From Microseira wollei NIES-4236 (GTDB lineage: Bacteria > Cyanobacteriota > Cyanobacteriia > Cyanobacteriales > Aerosakkonemataceae), in NCBI RefSeq assembly GCF_020521235.1, contig NZ_BLAY01000019.1, positions 1-64,000 of the forward strand: a stretch of 64,000 bases of DNA, in the 5' to 3' direction. Under the pieces are notes generated by a model that had not been told where the DNA came from, did no database searches, and saw only the letters and a list, made by a program, of their open reading frames with translations. Below are positions 17,207-24,459 of the stretch, one piece after another (position 1 is the first letter of the stretch; each line of letters starts with the position of its first letter). A program made the translations under genes and the position numbers.

Positions 17207-19021
17207 ATGAAAAATGAGTTGTCTCGTTATATTGCCCGCATTCAGGCACTATTGCCTGGATTTATTGCTGCTATTATTTCCTTGGTTGTGTGGCAGTTGG
17301 GTGGGTGGAAAGCTTTGGAACAAGTGGGTTATAACTCGCTGTTTCAAATTCGGGATATGGGAATTTTACCCAAGCCAAATTGGGATAAACGGATAGCAGT
17401 TATCGCAATTGATGAAGCGAGTTTGAGGAAGTTGGGGAGATTTCCGTTTGCGCGCGATCGCTACACTAAACTATTACAAGCACTCTCCCCTTCTCGTCCC
17501 GCAGCAGTTGGTTTGGACATTATATTTGCTGAACCTAGTCCCGACGATAGCCAACTTGCCGACGCCATCCGCGCTAGCGGTAATGTAATTTTGGCTGAAC
17601 CTTGGGATGATAGGGGAAAAATCATCCCCATCATCTCAATTTTGGACGAAGCCGCCGCCTCGCGGGGTCAGATCTGGCACAGGGTAGATACAGATGGCAT
17701 TAGCCGTCAGGCGGCGCTATTCGTGCGGGGTATTCCATCCCTGGGAGTGGCGATGCTGCAACTCTACAATACCGATAATCCAGACCAGTCTTTAACAATC
17801 CCTATTCAGGACAGTCAAGAATTTCAGCAAGTTTGGTTAAATTGGCCTGGAAAAACGCAATCTTTGCCGACTTATTCATTTGCGGATGTGCTAGAAGGTA
17901 AAGTATCTAAAGATGCTTTTACTGGCAAATTTGTATTAGTAGGAATAACCGCAACTGGTTTCGATCCGTTGGTGACGCCGTTAAATCAAATCCCACCAAC
18001 TAGCGGCGTTTACCTTCATGCAGCCGCGATCGATAACTTGCTAAATAATCGATTGCTGCAACCTTTACCAGACTGGAAAACCGCAGTTTTATTGCTTTTA
18101 ATTGGCCCCATTACTAGCGGGATATTGTCAAAATTGGGTGCAGAGAGAAGGATAGCGATCGCAATCCTTCTCCCCCTATCTTGGTATGGTATTTCAATAG
18201 CCTTATTTGCCTTCAATTCTGGGTGGCTTCCTATTGCTGCGCCTATGGGTACAATTGTATTGGCTGGAATTGGTTTGCAACTGCGAGAACAACAGGAAAA
18301 GCAACAATTAATGAGCCTATTTGAAAAATACATGGCGAAAGAAACTGCTAACTTAATTTGGCAGCGCAAAGACGAAATAATTAAAAATGGCGAATTGCAA
18401 CCGCAAGAAATGGTAGCCACAGTTTTATTTATGGATATTCGCGGTTTTACGACTATTTCAGAGCAATTATCGCCCCGCGAATTAATGCCTTGGCTGAACC
18501 AATACCTGAATGCGATGAGCGAGTGTATTATGAATCGTGGCGGCGTCATCGATAAATATATCGGGGATGCAATTATGGCAATTTTCGGCATCCCGTTTCC
18601 GCGCACTAAACCGGAAGAAATTAAACAAGATGCTTTAAATTGCATCGCTGCTTGTTTGGACATGTACGAACGACTGCAAAAATTAAATCAGCAATTTGAA
18701 ACCGAAAAAAAGCCAATAATTAAATTTGGAATTGGCGTTCATACTGGAGCTATTATAGCAGGTAGCGTTGGCGGTGGGAAGCGTTTGAATTTTTCCGTTT
18801 TGGGCGATACAGTTAATGTGGCGGCGCGACTGGAGGCGATGAATAAAGAAGTAAAAGAAGATAATCCCTATGGGATTTTAATCACTAACGAGACTTGGGA
18901 ATATGTCAGCGATCAGTACGATGCAAAACCCGTCAAAAGCATTCAACTGCGAGGTAGAAAGCAAGAAACAATTATTTGTTCTATATTGGGCGAAAAGTCA
19001 TTGCTAATTGCTAATTGCTAA
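17207..19021 (+). CDS. CHASE2-domain class III adenylate/guanylate cyclase
   Basis: 604 residues. A first membrane helix (residues 18-34) is followed by an extracytoplasmic CHASE2 sensor (about 40-290; motifs IAVIAIDEASLRKLGRFPFA, AAVGLDIIFAEPSPDD and GKFVLVGITATGFDP). Three helices follow (about 292-357) and then a cytosolic class III cyclase domain (about 395-590). Metal-binding aspartates are D410 in FMDIRGFTT and D454 in DKYIGDAIMAIFG, and FSVLGDTVNVAARLE holds the nucleotide-binding part; K450 fits a base-contacting lysine, favouring ATP. The last residues LLIANC and the TAA stop are encoded by a TTGCTAA heptamer array. It probably forms a pair with the FecR gene upstream. Confidence 0.9.
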   Translation: MKNELSRYIARIQALLPGFIAAIISLVVWQLGGWKALEQVGYNSLFQIRDMGILPKPNWDKRIAVIAIDEASLRKLGRFPFARDRYTKLLQALSPSRPAAVGLDIIFAEPSPDDSQLADAIRASGNVILAEPWDDRGKIIPIISILDEAAASRGQIWHRVDTDGISRQAALFVRGIPSLGVAMLQLYNTDNPDQSLTIPIQDSQEFQQVWLNWPGKTQSLPTYSFADVLEGKVSKDAFTGKFVLVGITATGFDPLVTPLNQIPPTSGVYLHAAAIDNLLNNRLLQPLPDWKTAVLLLLIGPITSGILSKLGAERRIAIAILLPLSWYGISIALFAFNSGWLPIAAPMGTIVLAGIGLQLREQQEKQQLMSLFEKYMAKETANLIWQRKDEIIKNGELQPQEMVATVLFMDIRGFTTISEQLSPRELMPWLNQYLNAMSECIMNRGGVIDKYIGDAIMAIFGIPFPRTKPEEIKQDALNCIAACLDMYERLQKLNQQFETEKKPIIKFGIGVHTGAIIAGSVGGGKRLNFSVLGDTVNVAARLEAMNKEVKEDNPYGILITNETWEYVSDQYDAKPVKSIQLRGRKQETIICSILGEKSLLIANC

Positions 19022-19048
19022 TTGCTAATTGCTTGCTAATTGCTAATA
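19003..19048. repeat. TTGCTAA heptamer array spanning a stop codon
   Basis: Six or so TTGCTAA units, one interrupted, begin inside the cyclase gene and run to the ribosome site of the next gene. The first three units are translated (LLIANC). Confidence 0.85.
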
Positions 19049-19054
19049 GGAGTA

Positions 19055-19366
19055 ATGTCAGCTGATTACTTTGCATTCAATTATTTCATCATGAACGAAA
19101 ATGAAGTAAGGAATTTGTCCATCCTTTTGCAACTTCCCCGGTTAGTGGGAACTGCTCAAGAGATTCAACAGGCAGAACTAATCAGATATGAGAAACTCAA
19201 ACAAGTTCCCTTTTTTGAAGCCAACTGGGATATGTTTCTGAATGAACTAAAAGCTAGAAATTTACCTGACGACACTCTCATACACCTCAGACAAAGCGAT
19301 CTTGCCGAGTTTTGGATAGCAAACAGCGAGCTAAGTTTTTGGGAATTACTGGAATATTTTTATTGA
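19055..19366 (+). CDS. Small hypothetical protein, about 103 aa
   Basis: I do not recognise a domain. ATG at 19055 is preceded by AGGAG (19048-19052) with a short two-base spacer; ATG at 19091 (MNENEVRNLSILL) is the alternative and gives 91 aa. The protein is acidic and rich in Leu and Glu, with no signal or membrane helix, and ends FWELLEYFY. It follows the cyclase by only a heptamer repeat and may be in the same transcript. Confidence 0.5.
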   Translation: MSADYFAFNYFIMNENEVRNLSILLQLPRLVGTAQEIQQAELIRYEKLKQVPFFEANWDMFLNELKARNLPDDTLIHLRQSDLAEFWIANSELSFWELLEYFY

Positions 19367-19400
19367 GACTGTCACCACCATTCGAGTTAAAACAGCTTCT

Positions 19401-19634
19401 CTAGTCGATTTTCTCCATTACTTCACCGCCAACTATTTGATAACCCCAGCGAGAATTTCGGTTGGCAAGTTGCCGTGCTGCGTCGTACTCACCCAGACGA
19501 CAAAGTTCAACTAATTGTTGATATCCATCCTCTTTCTGTTGCTGCAATCTAGCCTTACTGAGATGTTCTCTTTCTTGGTATGAAAGAGTAGGGCGTCCCG
19601 GAACAAGCGGATCTATGTCACGAATGTGTTTCAT
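19401..19634 (-). CDS. Small protein sharing a C-terminal WGYxIVxGEV motif with its neighbour
   Basis: 77 residues. The C-terminus reads NSRWGYQIVGGEVMEKID. The protein encoded 34 bases upstream on the same strand ends with HPEWGYGIVDGEVVDLMPF, so both share W-G-Y-x-I-V-x-G-E-V. The rest is charged and helical (YQEREHLSKARLQQQKEDGY). The two genes look like an operon. The function is unknown; the shared tail suggests a common partner or a duplicated domain. Confidence 0.5.
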   Translation of the reverse strand: MKHIRDIDPLVPGRPTLSYQEREHLSKARLQQQKEDGYQQLVELCRLGEYDAARQLANRNSRWGYQIVGGEVMEKID

Positions 19635-19668
19635 GGCAAATTATCTCCTGGCATTTTTTATTTTATGA

Positions 19669-20871
19669 CTAAAAAGGCATTAAATCCACCACTTCACCAT
19701 CTACAATTCCGTATCCCCATTCTGGGTGTTCGGCAATTTGCCGTTCAACTAAAGTGCGACCCATAGGAGTTTTATAAGCTGACTGTAAAGCAGCAAGACT
19801 GGGAATATCGCAGGTAGAAGCGGGTGATTTATCCTCAACTTCTGTCAATTCTAAACGACTGTCAGGTAAAGATGCTGTACTGGATGATTCTAGAGAAAAG
19901 TCAGGAGCAACAGCAGCTAGTTTATTCATGACACTTTCTTTGGTGATTTCAGGTTTATTTGTAAAAGAGGGGGGTAGATAAGGTGTTGTTACTCCTAATT
20001 TTTTCGCTTTGATGGCTTCATCGGCGATGCGATCGCATTTCCTCAAGAATCCCTCCCACAAATTTTTTCCTAGTACCGGATCTCTTAAATCTGAACGTGC
20101 TTTTGCAACTGCAACCTCCAATGGTTCTCCTTTATGAACGTAGTATTGAATGCGTTCCTCTTCAAAAACTGGATAAGGAATTCCTGGTTCAATTTCCCAC
20201 TCTCGCTTAACTTTTTGACTAGATCCTAGCGGAATTACTGAAATAAATTCATCCCAAAACGGCGATACCAAACCTTTGGTCATACCATCTATAATTTTAA
20301 AAACACATCCACCAGGGTTATCGTATCCTTTCTCTTTAAAGTATTCTAATAAAGCTCGTTGAAACTGCTCAAATTGCTCTTGAGAATTCCAAGGACCGCT
20401 AAATTGATAATTAGGATTTACTTTGACTGAAATTGGCTGACGCTGAACGGGAAAAAACTTATCCGTTTTAACTGTTTCCACTTCTAGAGAAGCGCGATCG
20501 TTTTTACCATTACTAACTTGATAGTGATTTTTATAATCTTCATCGCAAAAAGCCTCTAAAATCGTTTCAAACGCATCAATATTAGGCCAAAACTCTACGA
20601 CATTGCTGTTATCGCAAGCGCGTTCTTGGATGAGCGATCGCTTAAGCAATTGACTCCTAGCATATTGCTGTTCCACCCGACTCAAACCCGTCTCGCGCTC
20701 AATTTCATCAAAACTCATTCTCACCCATTCATCGGTATTATTTAATTGAGCCTGCCATTGGACAAGCTGACAAAAGAAAACCGCCGCCGTCACCCCACCA
20801 GTTACCTTAGCCAGTTGGGGATAGTAAACGACTGAATTACCTAAATTTCGCCATAAAAATGCCAGCTTCAT
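19669..20871 (-). CDS. Replication-initiation-like winged-helix protein, unknown function
   Basis: 400 residues from the ATG at 20871, which has AGGAG ten bases upstream; the ATG at 20895 is less likely. The N-terminal 110 residues (TAAVFFCQLVQWQAQ, then EWVRMSFDEIERETGLSRVE, QQYARSQLLKRSLIQE) resemble the winged-helix start of phage or plasmid replisome-organiser proteins, which begin with a WYKT-type segment and E-E-ETGLSR. The middle (residues 165-290) has no motif I can name. The C-terminal WGYGIVDGEVVDLMPF matches the small downstream protein. It may be a remnant of plasmid or phage replication now resident in the chromosome; that is inference. Confidence 0.5.
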   Translation of the reverse strand: MKLAFLWRNLGNSVVYYPQLAKVTGGVTAAVFFCQLVQWQAQLNNTDEWVRMSFDEIERETGLSRVEQQYARSQLLKRSLIQERACDNSNVVEFWPNIDAFETILEAFCDEDYKNHYQVSNGKNDRASLEVETVKTDKFFPVQRQPISVKVNPNYQFSGPWNSQEQFEQFQRALLEYFKEKGYDNPGGCVFKIIDGMTKGLVSPFWDEFISVIPLGSSQKVKREWEIEPGIPYPVFEEERIQYYVHKGEPLEVAVAKARSDLRDPVLGKNLWEGFLRKCDRIADEAIKAKKLGVTTPYLPPSFTNKPEITKESVMNKLAAVAPDFSLESSSTASLPDSRLELTEVEDKSPASTCDIPSLAALQSAYKTPMGRTLVERQIAEHPEWGYGIVDGEVVDLMPF

Positions 20872-20920
20872 GCTTAAATAACTCCTAAAAATCAAAGAAT
20901 ATCATCTGGAATTAGGCAGG

Positions 20921-21080
20921 CGGCGACAGAAACCCGGTTTCTTCATTCATATTTAGTCGCCAAACCTAGGATTTTTCCGAGAAACCGGGTTTCTTTTAGG
21001 GCGGCGACAGAAACCCGGTTTCTTCATTCATATTTAGTCGCCAAACCTAGGATTTTTCCGAGAAACCGGGTTTCTTTTAG
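20921..21080. repeat. Two tandem copies of an 81-bp repeat with GAAACC palindromes
   Basis: Copy 1 (20921-21001) and copy 2 (21002-21080) are essentially identical. Each contains AGAAACCCGGTTTCTT near its left end and AGAAACCGGGTTTCTT near its right end, around a core with GTCGCCAAACCTAGGATTTT. This core resembles the one at 1240-1275. Confidence 0.9.
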
Positions 21081-21095
21081 CCTGGTGTATAAAAA

Positions 21096-21230
21096 CTAAC
21101 TTTTTCGCAGATACATCATCACCCAAACGCCTAAAAGAATAATACCCGATCCTAAATAATCATAGCGGTCTGGGGGAACCTTATCGACTTTCCAACCCCA
21201 AAGAATCGAGAGGATAATAAAAATACCTCC
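21096..21230 (-). pseudogene. 3' fragment of a YnfA (UPF0060)-like small membrane protein gene cut by an IS
   Basis: The minus strand encodes 44 residues with no start: GGIFIILSILWGWKVDKVPP followed by DRYDYLGSGIILLGVWVMMY and LRKS-stop. This matches the last two helices of YnfA-family proteins (pattern WGWxVD-x-x-PDR-x-D-x-x-G). The frame ends abruptly at 21230, exactly where the right end of the IS element (GAGTGTCAA on the minus strand) begins. The N-terminal half is not found on the far side of the element, so part of the gene has been lost. Confidence 0.75.
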
Positions 21231-21400
21231 TTGACACTCTCGCTGCCAAGCTACGCTGTGGCGGGAGATTCTTGTTTCACAGAAACCCGCTTTTTAGCAC
21301 GAGTGCTAACGAGTCTTACAGCTTCTCCACAAGCTTGGATTTCGGTATGTCCTACCGTATTTGTTGACAGTATTCTCAAACCCTCTTCCCTGATATTTTT
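21231..21400 (-). ncRNA. Probable omega-RNA at the tnpB 3' end
   Basis: By analogy with characterised IS200/605 elements, the guide RNA overlaps the 3' end of tnpB and the right-end hairpin, and takes its guide from the bases just past the element. Here that guide would be ynfA sequence beginning GGAGGTATTTTTATTATC (minus strand, from 21230 down). The placement is inference; only the hairpin and the junction are seen. Confidence 0.35.
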
Positions 21401-22450
21401 AGCAGCGTTCTCATCCCTGTCGTGATGGCTGTGACAAGTTGGACAAACCCATTCACGAATGCTTAAATTCAAAAAATCGTTTTTAAATTTGCAGCAATTG
21501 CAAAGCGTACTGGGGAAGAATTTGTCAACCTCTACAAGCTTTCCTCCCTCTCTTTCTAGTTTGTAGCCTAAGAAGTTTACTAGCATTCCAAAACCAGCGT
21601 CTAATACTGATTTAGCTAGCTTGGTACGCGCTAACCCTTTTATGCAAAGGTCTTCTACTACAATTACTTGGTTTTCGTCAACTAACTTTCTAGAGAGTTT
21701 ATGCAGGAAGTCTTGTCTTGTATTCGCTATTTTCTCATGGACTCTAGCTACTCTTTTTACCTGTTTTTTACGGTTATTAGAGCCTTTCTCCTTTCTAGAT
21801 AAAGCTTGTTGCCTACGTCTTAGTCGCTTGGCGTATTTTCTGGTAGGTTTAACCGGATCAACCTTGTAGCAGGTTTCACCGTCAAACACTGTCACCAAGC
21901 TATTTAATCCTAGATCGATACCTGAAACTTTGCCTTCTTTATTGGGTTGTACATCTTCAACTTCAAACAAGATGGCGGCAAAATATTTATCTGTACTTGT
22001 CTTGCAAACAGTTACAGATTTAATCTTGCCGTCAACCGGTTTGGAGATTCTAGCTTTGACAACTCCTAGCTTAGGAAGTTTTAAGTTATCGCCTCTGATT
22101 GAGCAGCTTTCAGGATACCGGACTGACTGCTTGCCGTGCTTGCTCTTAAACTTAGGGAACCTAGCACGCTTTTCCAAGAAATTCTTAATAGCTGATTCTA
22201 GATTTTTTAATGATTGCTGCAATGTAGCAGCAGTAGCCTCTTGCAGCCAAGAGTAATCAGCAAGTTTTTTGAGTTGGGTTAAGTCCTTTGCCATATTGCA
22301 ATAACTTAAGCCTTTCCCCGTCTCCTGATACTGAGTATTAGTTTTGTTCAGGTAATAATTCCTTTCAAAGCGGCAACAGCCAAAATTTTTAGCTAAGGCT
22401 ACTTGCTGCTCTTTGTTCGGATAAATTCTTACCCTTAAGGTGTTCAGCAT
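21251..22450 (-). CDS. tnpB: TnpB RNA-guided endonuclease (IS200/605)
   Basis: 399 residues, complete. The N-terminus RVRIYPNKEQQVALAKNFGC is the usual TnpB start. The three RuvC acidic residues are present: Asp in SGIDLGLNSLVTVF, Glu in VIVVEDLCIKGLA and Asp in HHDRDENAAKNI. The zinc ribbon has paired cysteines in CNCCKF and CPTCHSHHD. TnpB nucleases use omega-RNA to cut the donor site and keep the element in place. It reads towards the interrupted ynfA fragment. It looks active on sequence. Confidence 0.93.
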   Translation of the reverse strand: MLNTLRVRIYPNKEQQVALAKNFGCCRFERNYYLNKTNTQYQETGKGLSYCNMAKDLTQLKKLADYSWLQEATAATLQQSLKNLESAIKNFLEKRARFPKFKSKHGKQSVRYPESCSIRGDNLKLPKLGVVKARISKPVDGKIKSVTVCKTSTDKYFAAILFEVEDVQPNKEGKVSGIDLGLNSLVTVFDGETCYKVDPVKPTRKYAKRLRRRQQALSRKEKGSNNRKKQVKRVARVHEKIANTRQDFLHKLSRKLVDENQVIVVEDLCIKGLARTKLAKSVLDAGFGMLVNFLGYKLEREGGKLVEVDKFFPSTLCNCCKFKNDFLNLSIREWVCPTCHSHHDRDENAAKNIREEGLRILSTNTVGHTEIQACGEAVRLVSTRAKKRVSVKQESPATA

Positions 22451-22528
22451 CAGTTAATCGGCGCTCAATCTTGCTATTGTATTATTTACCGCCATCAATC
22501 GTCAACTATGTATCATCACGGGTAATGG

Positions 22529-22685
22529 TCTGTTTATAAACTTAACGCTCATGTCGTATTGGTTGTAAAATACCGCCGGAAAGCGATTAACGGGGAAATC
22601 AAGCGCGAGATTACGAGAAATATTCATTGATACACTCAAGAAGTGGGACTGCGGATTGCTGGAATTTAATGGGGCAATTTTAGAG
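22529..22685 (+). pseudogene. Remnant of an IS200-type TnpA (Y1 transposase)
   Basis: Residues SVYKLNAHVVLVVKYRRKAI and NGEIKREI in one frame, then (after a one-base shift near 22627) DTLKKWDCGLLEFNG in another, match the start of IS200/IS605 TnpA. The HUH histidines and the catalytic tyrosine further on are missing, and unrelated sequence follows. The transposase is therefore dead. Confidence 0.75.
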
Positions 22686-22691
22686 AAACAC

Positions 22692-22838
22692 ATGGAACCA
22701 GCAAAAATTGCAATGTTGGTGTCTATGTTGCCGATAGGTGAAGGTAGCTATTTGGCAATTCGGGAACAGTTATTCGCTGGAGAAACAGTAGAAACGCTTG
22801 TGGAGAAAGTTAACGCTTACCAAGAATCGAAGAGCTAA
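22692..22838 (+). CDS. Short ORF (49 aa) downstream of the tnpA remnant, uncertain
   Basis: From ATG 22692 the frame reads MEPAKIAMLVSMLPIGEGSY and ends VEKVNAYQESKS. It is in frame with the last part of the tnpA remnant, so it may be a fragment of an older gene joined by deletion. It has no clear ribosome site. It could also be a genuine small protein ahead of rca. No family recognised. Confidence 0.3.
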   Translation: MEPAKIAMLVSMLPIGEGSYLAIREQLFAGETVETLVEKVNAYQESKS

Positions 22839-23002
22839 TTATAGCGCGTTCGCTCCTCTCTACCCTCTTCCTCTGCGTCCTGGAGCGCCTCTGCGGTTAA
22901 ATAAAAATAAATATCCTAAAAACCCAGTTGGTTAAACAATAGTCACCCATATTTTTATAAAATTTTAACGATGGGCAGAAAAGCGAACGCACTCAGTACA
23001 CC

Positions 23003-24247
23003 ATGACCTACTATATCTCTCCTCGGTTTCTTGACAAAATTGCCGTTCATATCACCAAAAACTTCCTCGACATCCCCAAAATCCGAGTTCCCCTCATCTT
23101 GGGAATTCACGGGCGCAAAGGCGAAGGTAAATCGTTCCAATGCGAATTAGTATTCGAGAAAATGGGCATCGAAGTCCTTCACATCTCTGGGGGAGAACTC
23201 GAAAGTCCCGACGCCGGAGATCCAGCGCGTTTAATTCGCCTCCGCTATCGGGAAGCTGCCGAATTTATCAAAGTTCGGGGTAGAATGACCGCACTGATGA
23301 TTAACGACTTGGATGCGGGTGCAGGACGCTTCGATGAAGGGACGCAATACACGGTCAATACTCAATTAGTCAACGCCACGCTGATGAATATTGCCGATAA
23401 TCCTACCAACGTCCAGCTACCTGGAAGTTATGACGAAAATCCCCTCCACCGCGTCCCAATTATCGTCACGGGAAACGACTTTTCGACCCTGTACGCGCCC
23501 TTAATTCGCGAAGGTCGGATGGAGAAATTTTACTGGGAACCGAACCGAGACGATAAAATTGGCATCGTCAGCGGGATTTTTTCAGAAGATGGATTGTCGC
23601 GCCAGGAAATCGAACAGCTAGTCGATACTTTCCCCAAGCAAGCGATTGATTTCTTTAGCGCTTTAAGGTCGCGGATTTATGACGAACAAATTCGTCAATT
23701 TATCCATAAAGTGGGTATTGAAAAAGTATCCTCGCGGGTGGTTAATAGTTTAGAAGGGCCACCTAAATTCCCAAAACCAGACTTCAATTTGTCCCGGTTA
23801 CTCGAATTTGCCAAAGTGATGATCGCGGAACAAACGCGGGTAGAAGAAATGCGGCTCGTGCGAGAATACAACCAATCTTTAAACTTCCACGAGAAACAAC
23901 ATCAGTTAGCAAATCAAGCTATCCAAACTGAAATACCCGGCAATGGTAACGGTTATGGGAGCAACGGTCAAGCAAAGAACGCCCAATTGAGTCCAGAAAT
24001 GATTCAGCAATTGCAACAACTGGTCAGCAGCGGTTATCGAATTGGCATAGAGTATGTAGATGAACGTCGCTTTCGGACGAATTCTTGGATCAGTTGCGCT
24101 TCGATTGCAGCAAATCAAGAAGGGGATGCGATCGCAGCATTAGAAAACTGTCTCGCAGAACACGGTGACGAATATATCCGCTTAGTTGGAATCGACCCCA
24201 ACGCCAAGCGCCGCGTCATGGAAACTATTATCCACAGACCGAGATAA
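23003..24247 (+). CDS. rca: Rubisco activase with C-terminal RbcS-like (SSUL) domain
   Basis: An AAA+ ATPase that removes sugar phosphates from rubisco. Walker A is GRKGEGKS (residues 37-44) and Walker B is LMINDLDAG (98-106) followed by AGR, as in plant Rca. A flexible Gly/Asn linker (about 304-328) joins the AAA+ part to an 86-residue domain (329-414) that aligns with RbcS: IQQLQQLVSSGYRIGIEY against the RbcS stretch [19 protein letters not shown], and EYIRLVGIDPNAKRRVMETI against [20 protein letters not shown]. Such tails tether activase to rubisco in carboxysomes. Two cysteines (ISCAS, ENCLAEHG) lie where related SSUL domains of CcmM form a redox disulphide. It lies 7 kb from rbcS, just downstream of IS debris. 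Confidence 0.95.
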   Translation: MTYYISPRFLDKIAVHITKNFLDIPKIRVPLILGIHGRKGEGKSFQCELVFEKMGIEVLHISGGELESPDAGDPARLIRLRYREAAEFIKVRGRMTALMINDLDAGAGRFDEGTQYTVNTQLVNATLMNIADNPTNVQLPGSYDENPLHRVPIIVTGNDFSTLYAPLIREGRMEKFYWEPNRDDKIGIVSGIFSEDGLSRQEIEQLVDTFPKQAIDFFSALRSRIYDEQIRQFIHKVGIEKVSSRVVNSLEGPPKFPKPDFNLSRLLEFAKVMIAEQTRVEEMRLVREYNQSLNFHEKQHQLANQAIQTEIPGNGNGYGSNGQAKNAQLSPEMIQQLQQLVSSGYRIGIEYVDERRFRTNSWISCASIAANQEGDAIAALENCLAEHGDEYIRLVGIDPNAKRRVMETIIHRPR

Positions 24248-24256
24248 TGATGCCAC

Positions 24257-24459
24257 AGAAACCGGGTTTCTTGGGCAATACCTTCGCCAAAATCCGACAC
24301 CCTTAAGCCTGTGGCTATACAAACTTTGGCTGCCAGAGCAGCCTGCAAGAATTTCAGCCCGCTCTGGCGGGCTTTGTTTGTGTAGCCCCAGGTTTTAACC
24401 TGGGGGATCTTGGCGTTTCAGAAAATTGGCGAAGGTATTGTTTAAGAAACCCGGTTTCT
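24257..24459. repeat. 203-bp foldback mini-element with 34-bp inverted ends
   Basis: Left end 24257-24290 and right end 24426-24459 are inverted repeats differing at three adjacent bases (GGG versus AAA after AGAAACCGGGTTTCTT). The inside holds a CCCCAGGTTTTAACCTGGGG palindrome preceded by TTGTTTGTGTAGC, and GCTCTGGCGGGC near 24361. It begins ten bases after the rca stop and its last bases supply the TAG stop of the convergent hydrolase. Confidence 0.85.

Larger units (their letters stand above)
21231..22685. mobile_element. IS200/IS605-family element with intact tnpB and decayed tnpA
   Basis: The element consists of tnpB (minus strand) and a divergent tnpA remnant (plus strand). The right end at 21231 carries TTGACACTCTCGC and an imperfect hairpin (CTCGCTGCC against GGCGGGAG, 21237-21271). 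The same terminal motif AGTGTCAA occurs at the right end of the second tnpB element (55019-55026). The left end is not clear because tnpA is truncated. Confidence 0.75.
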
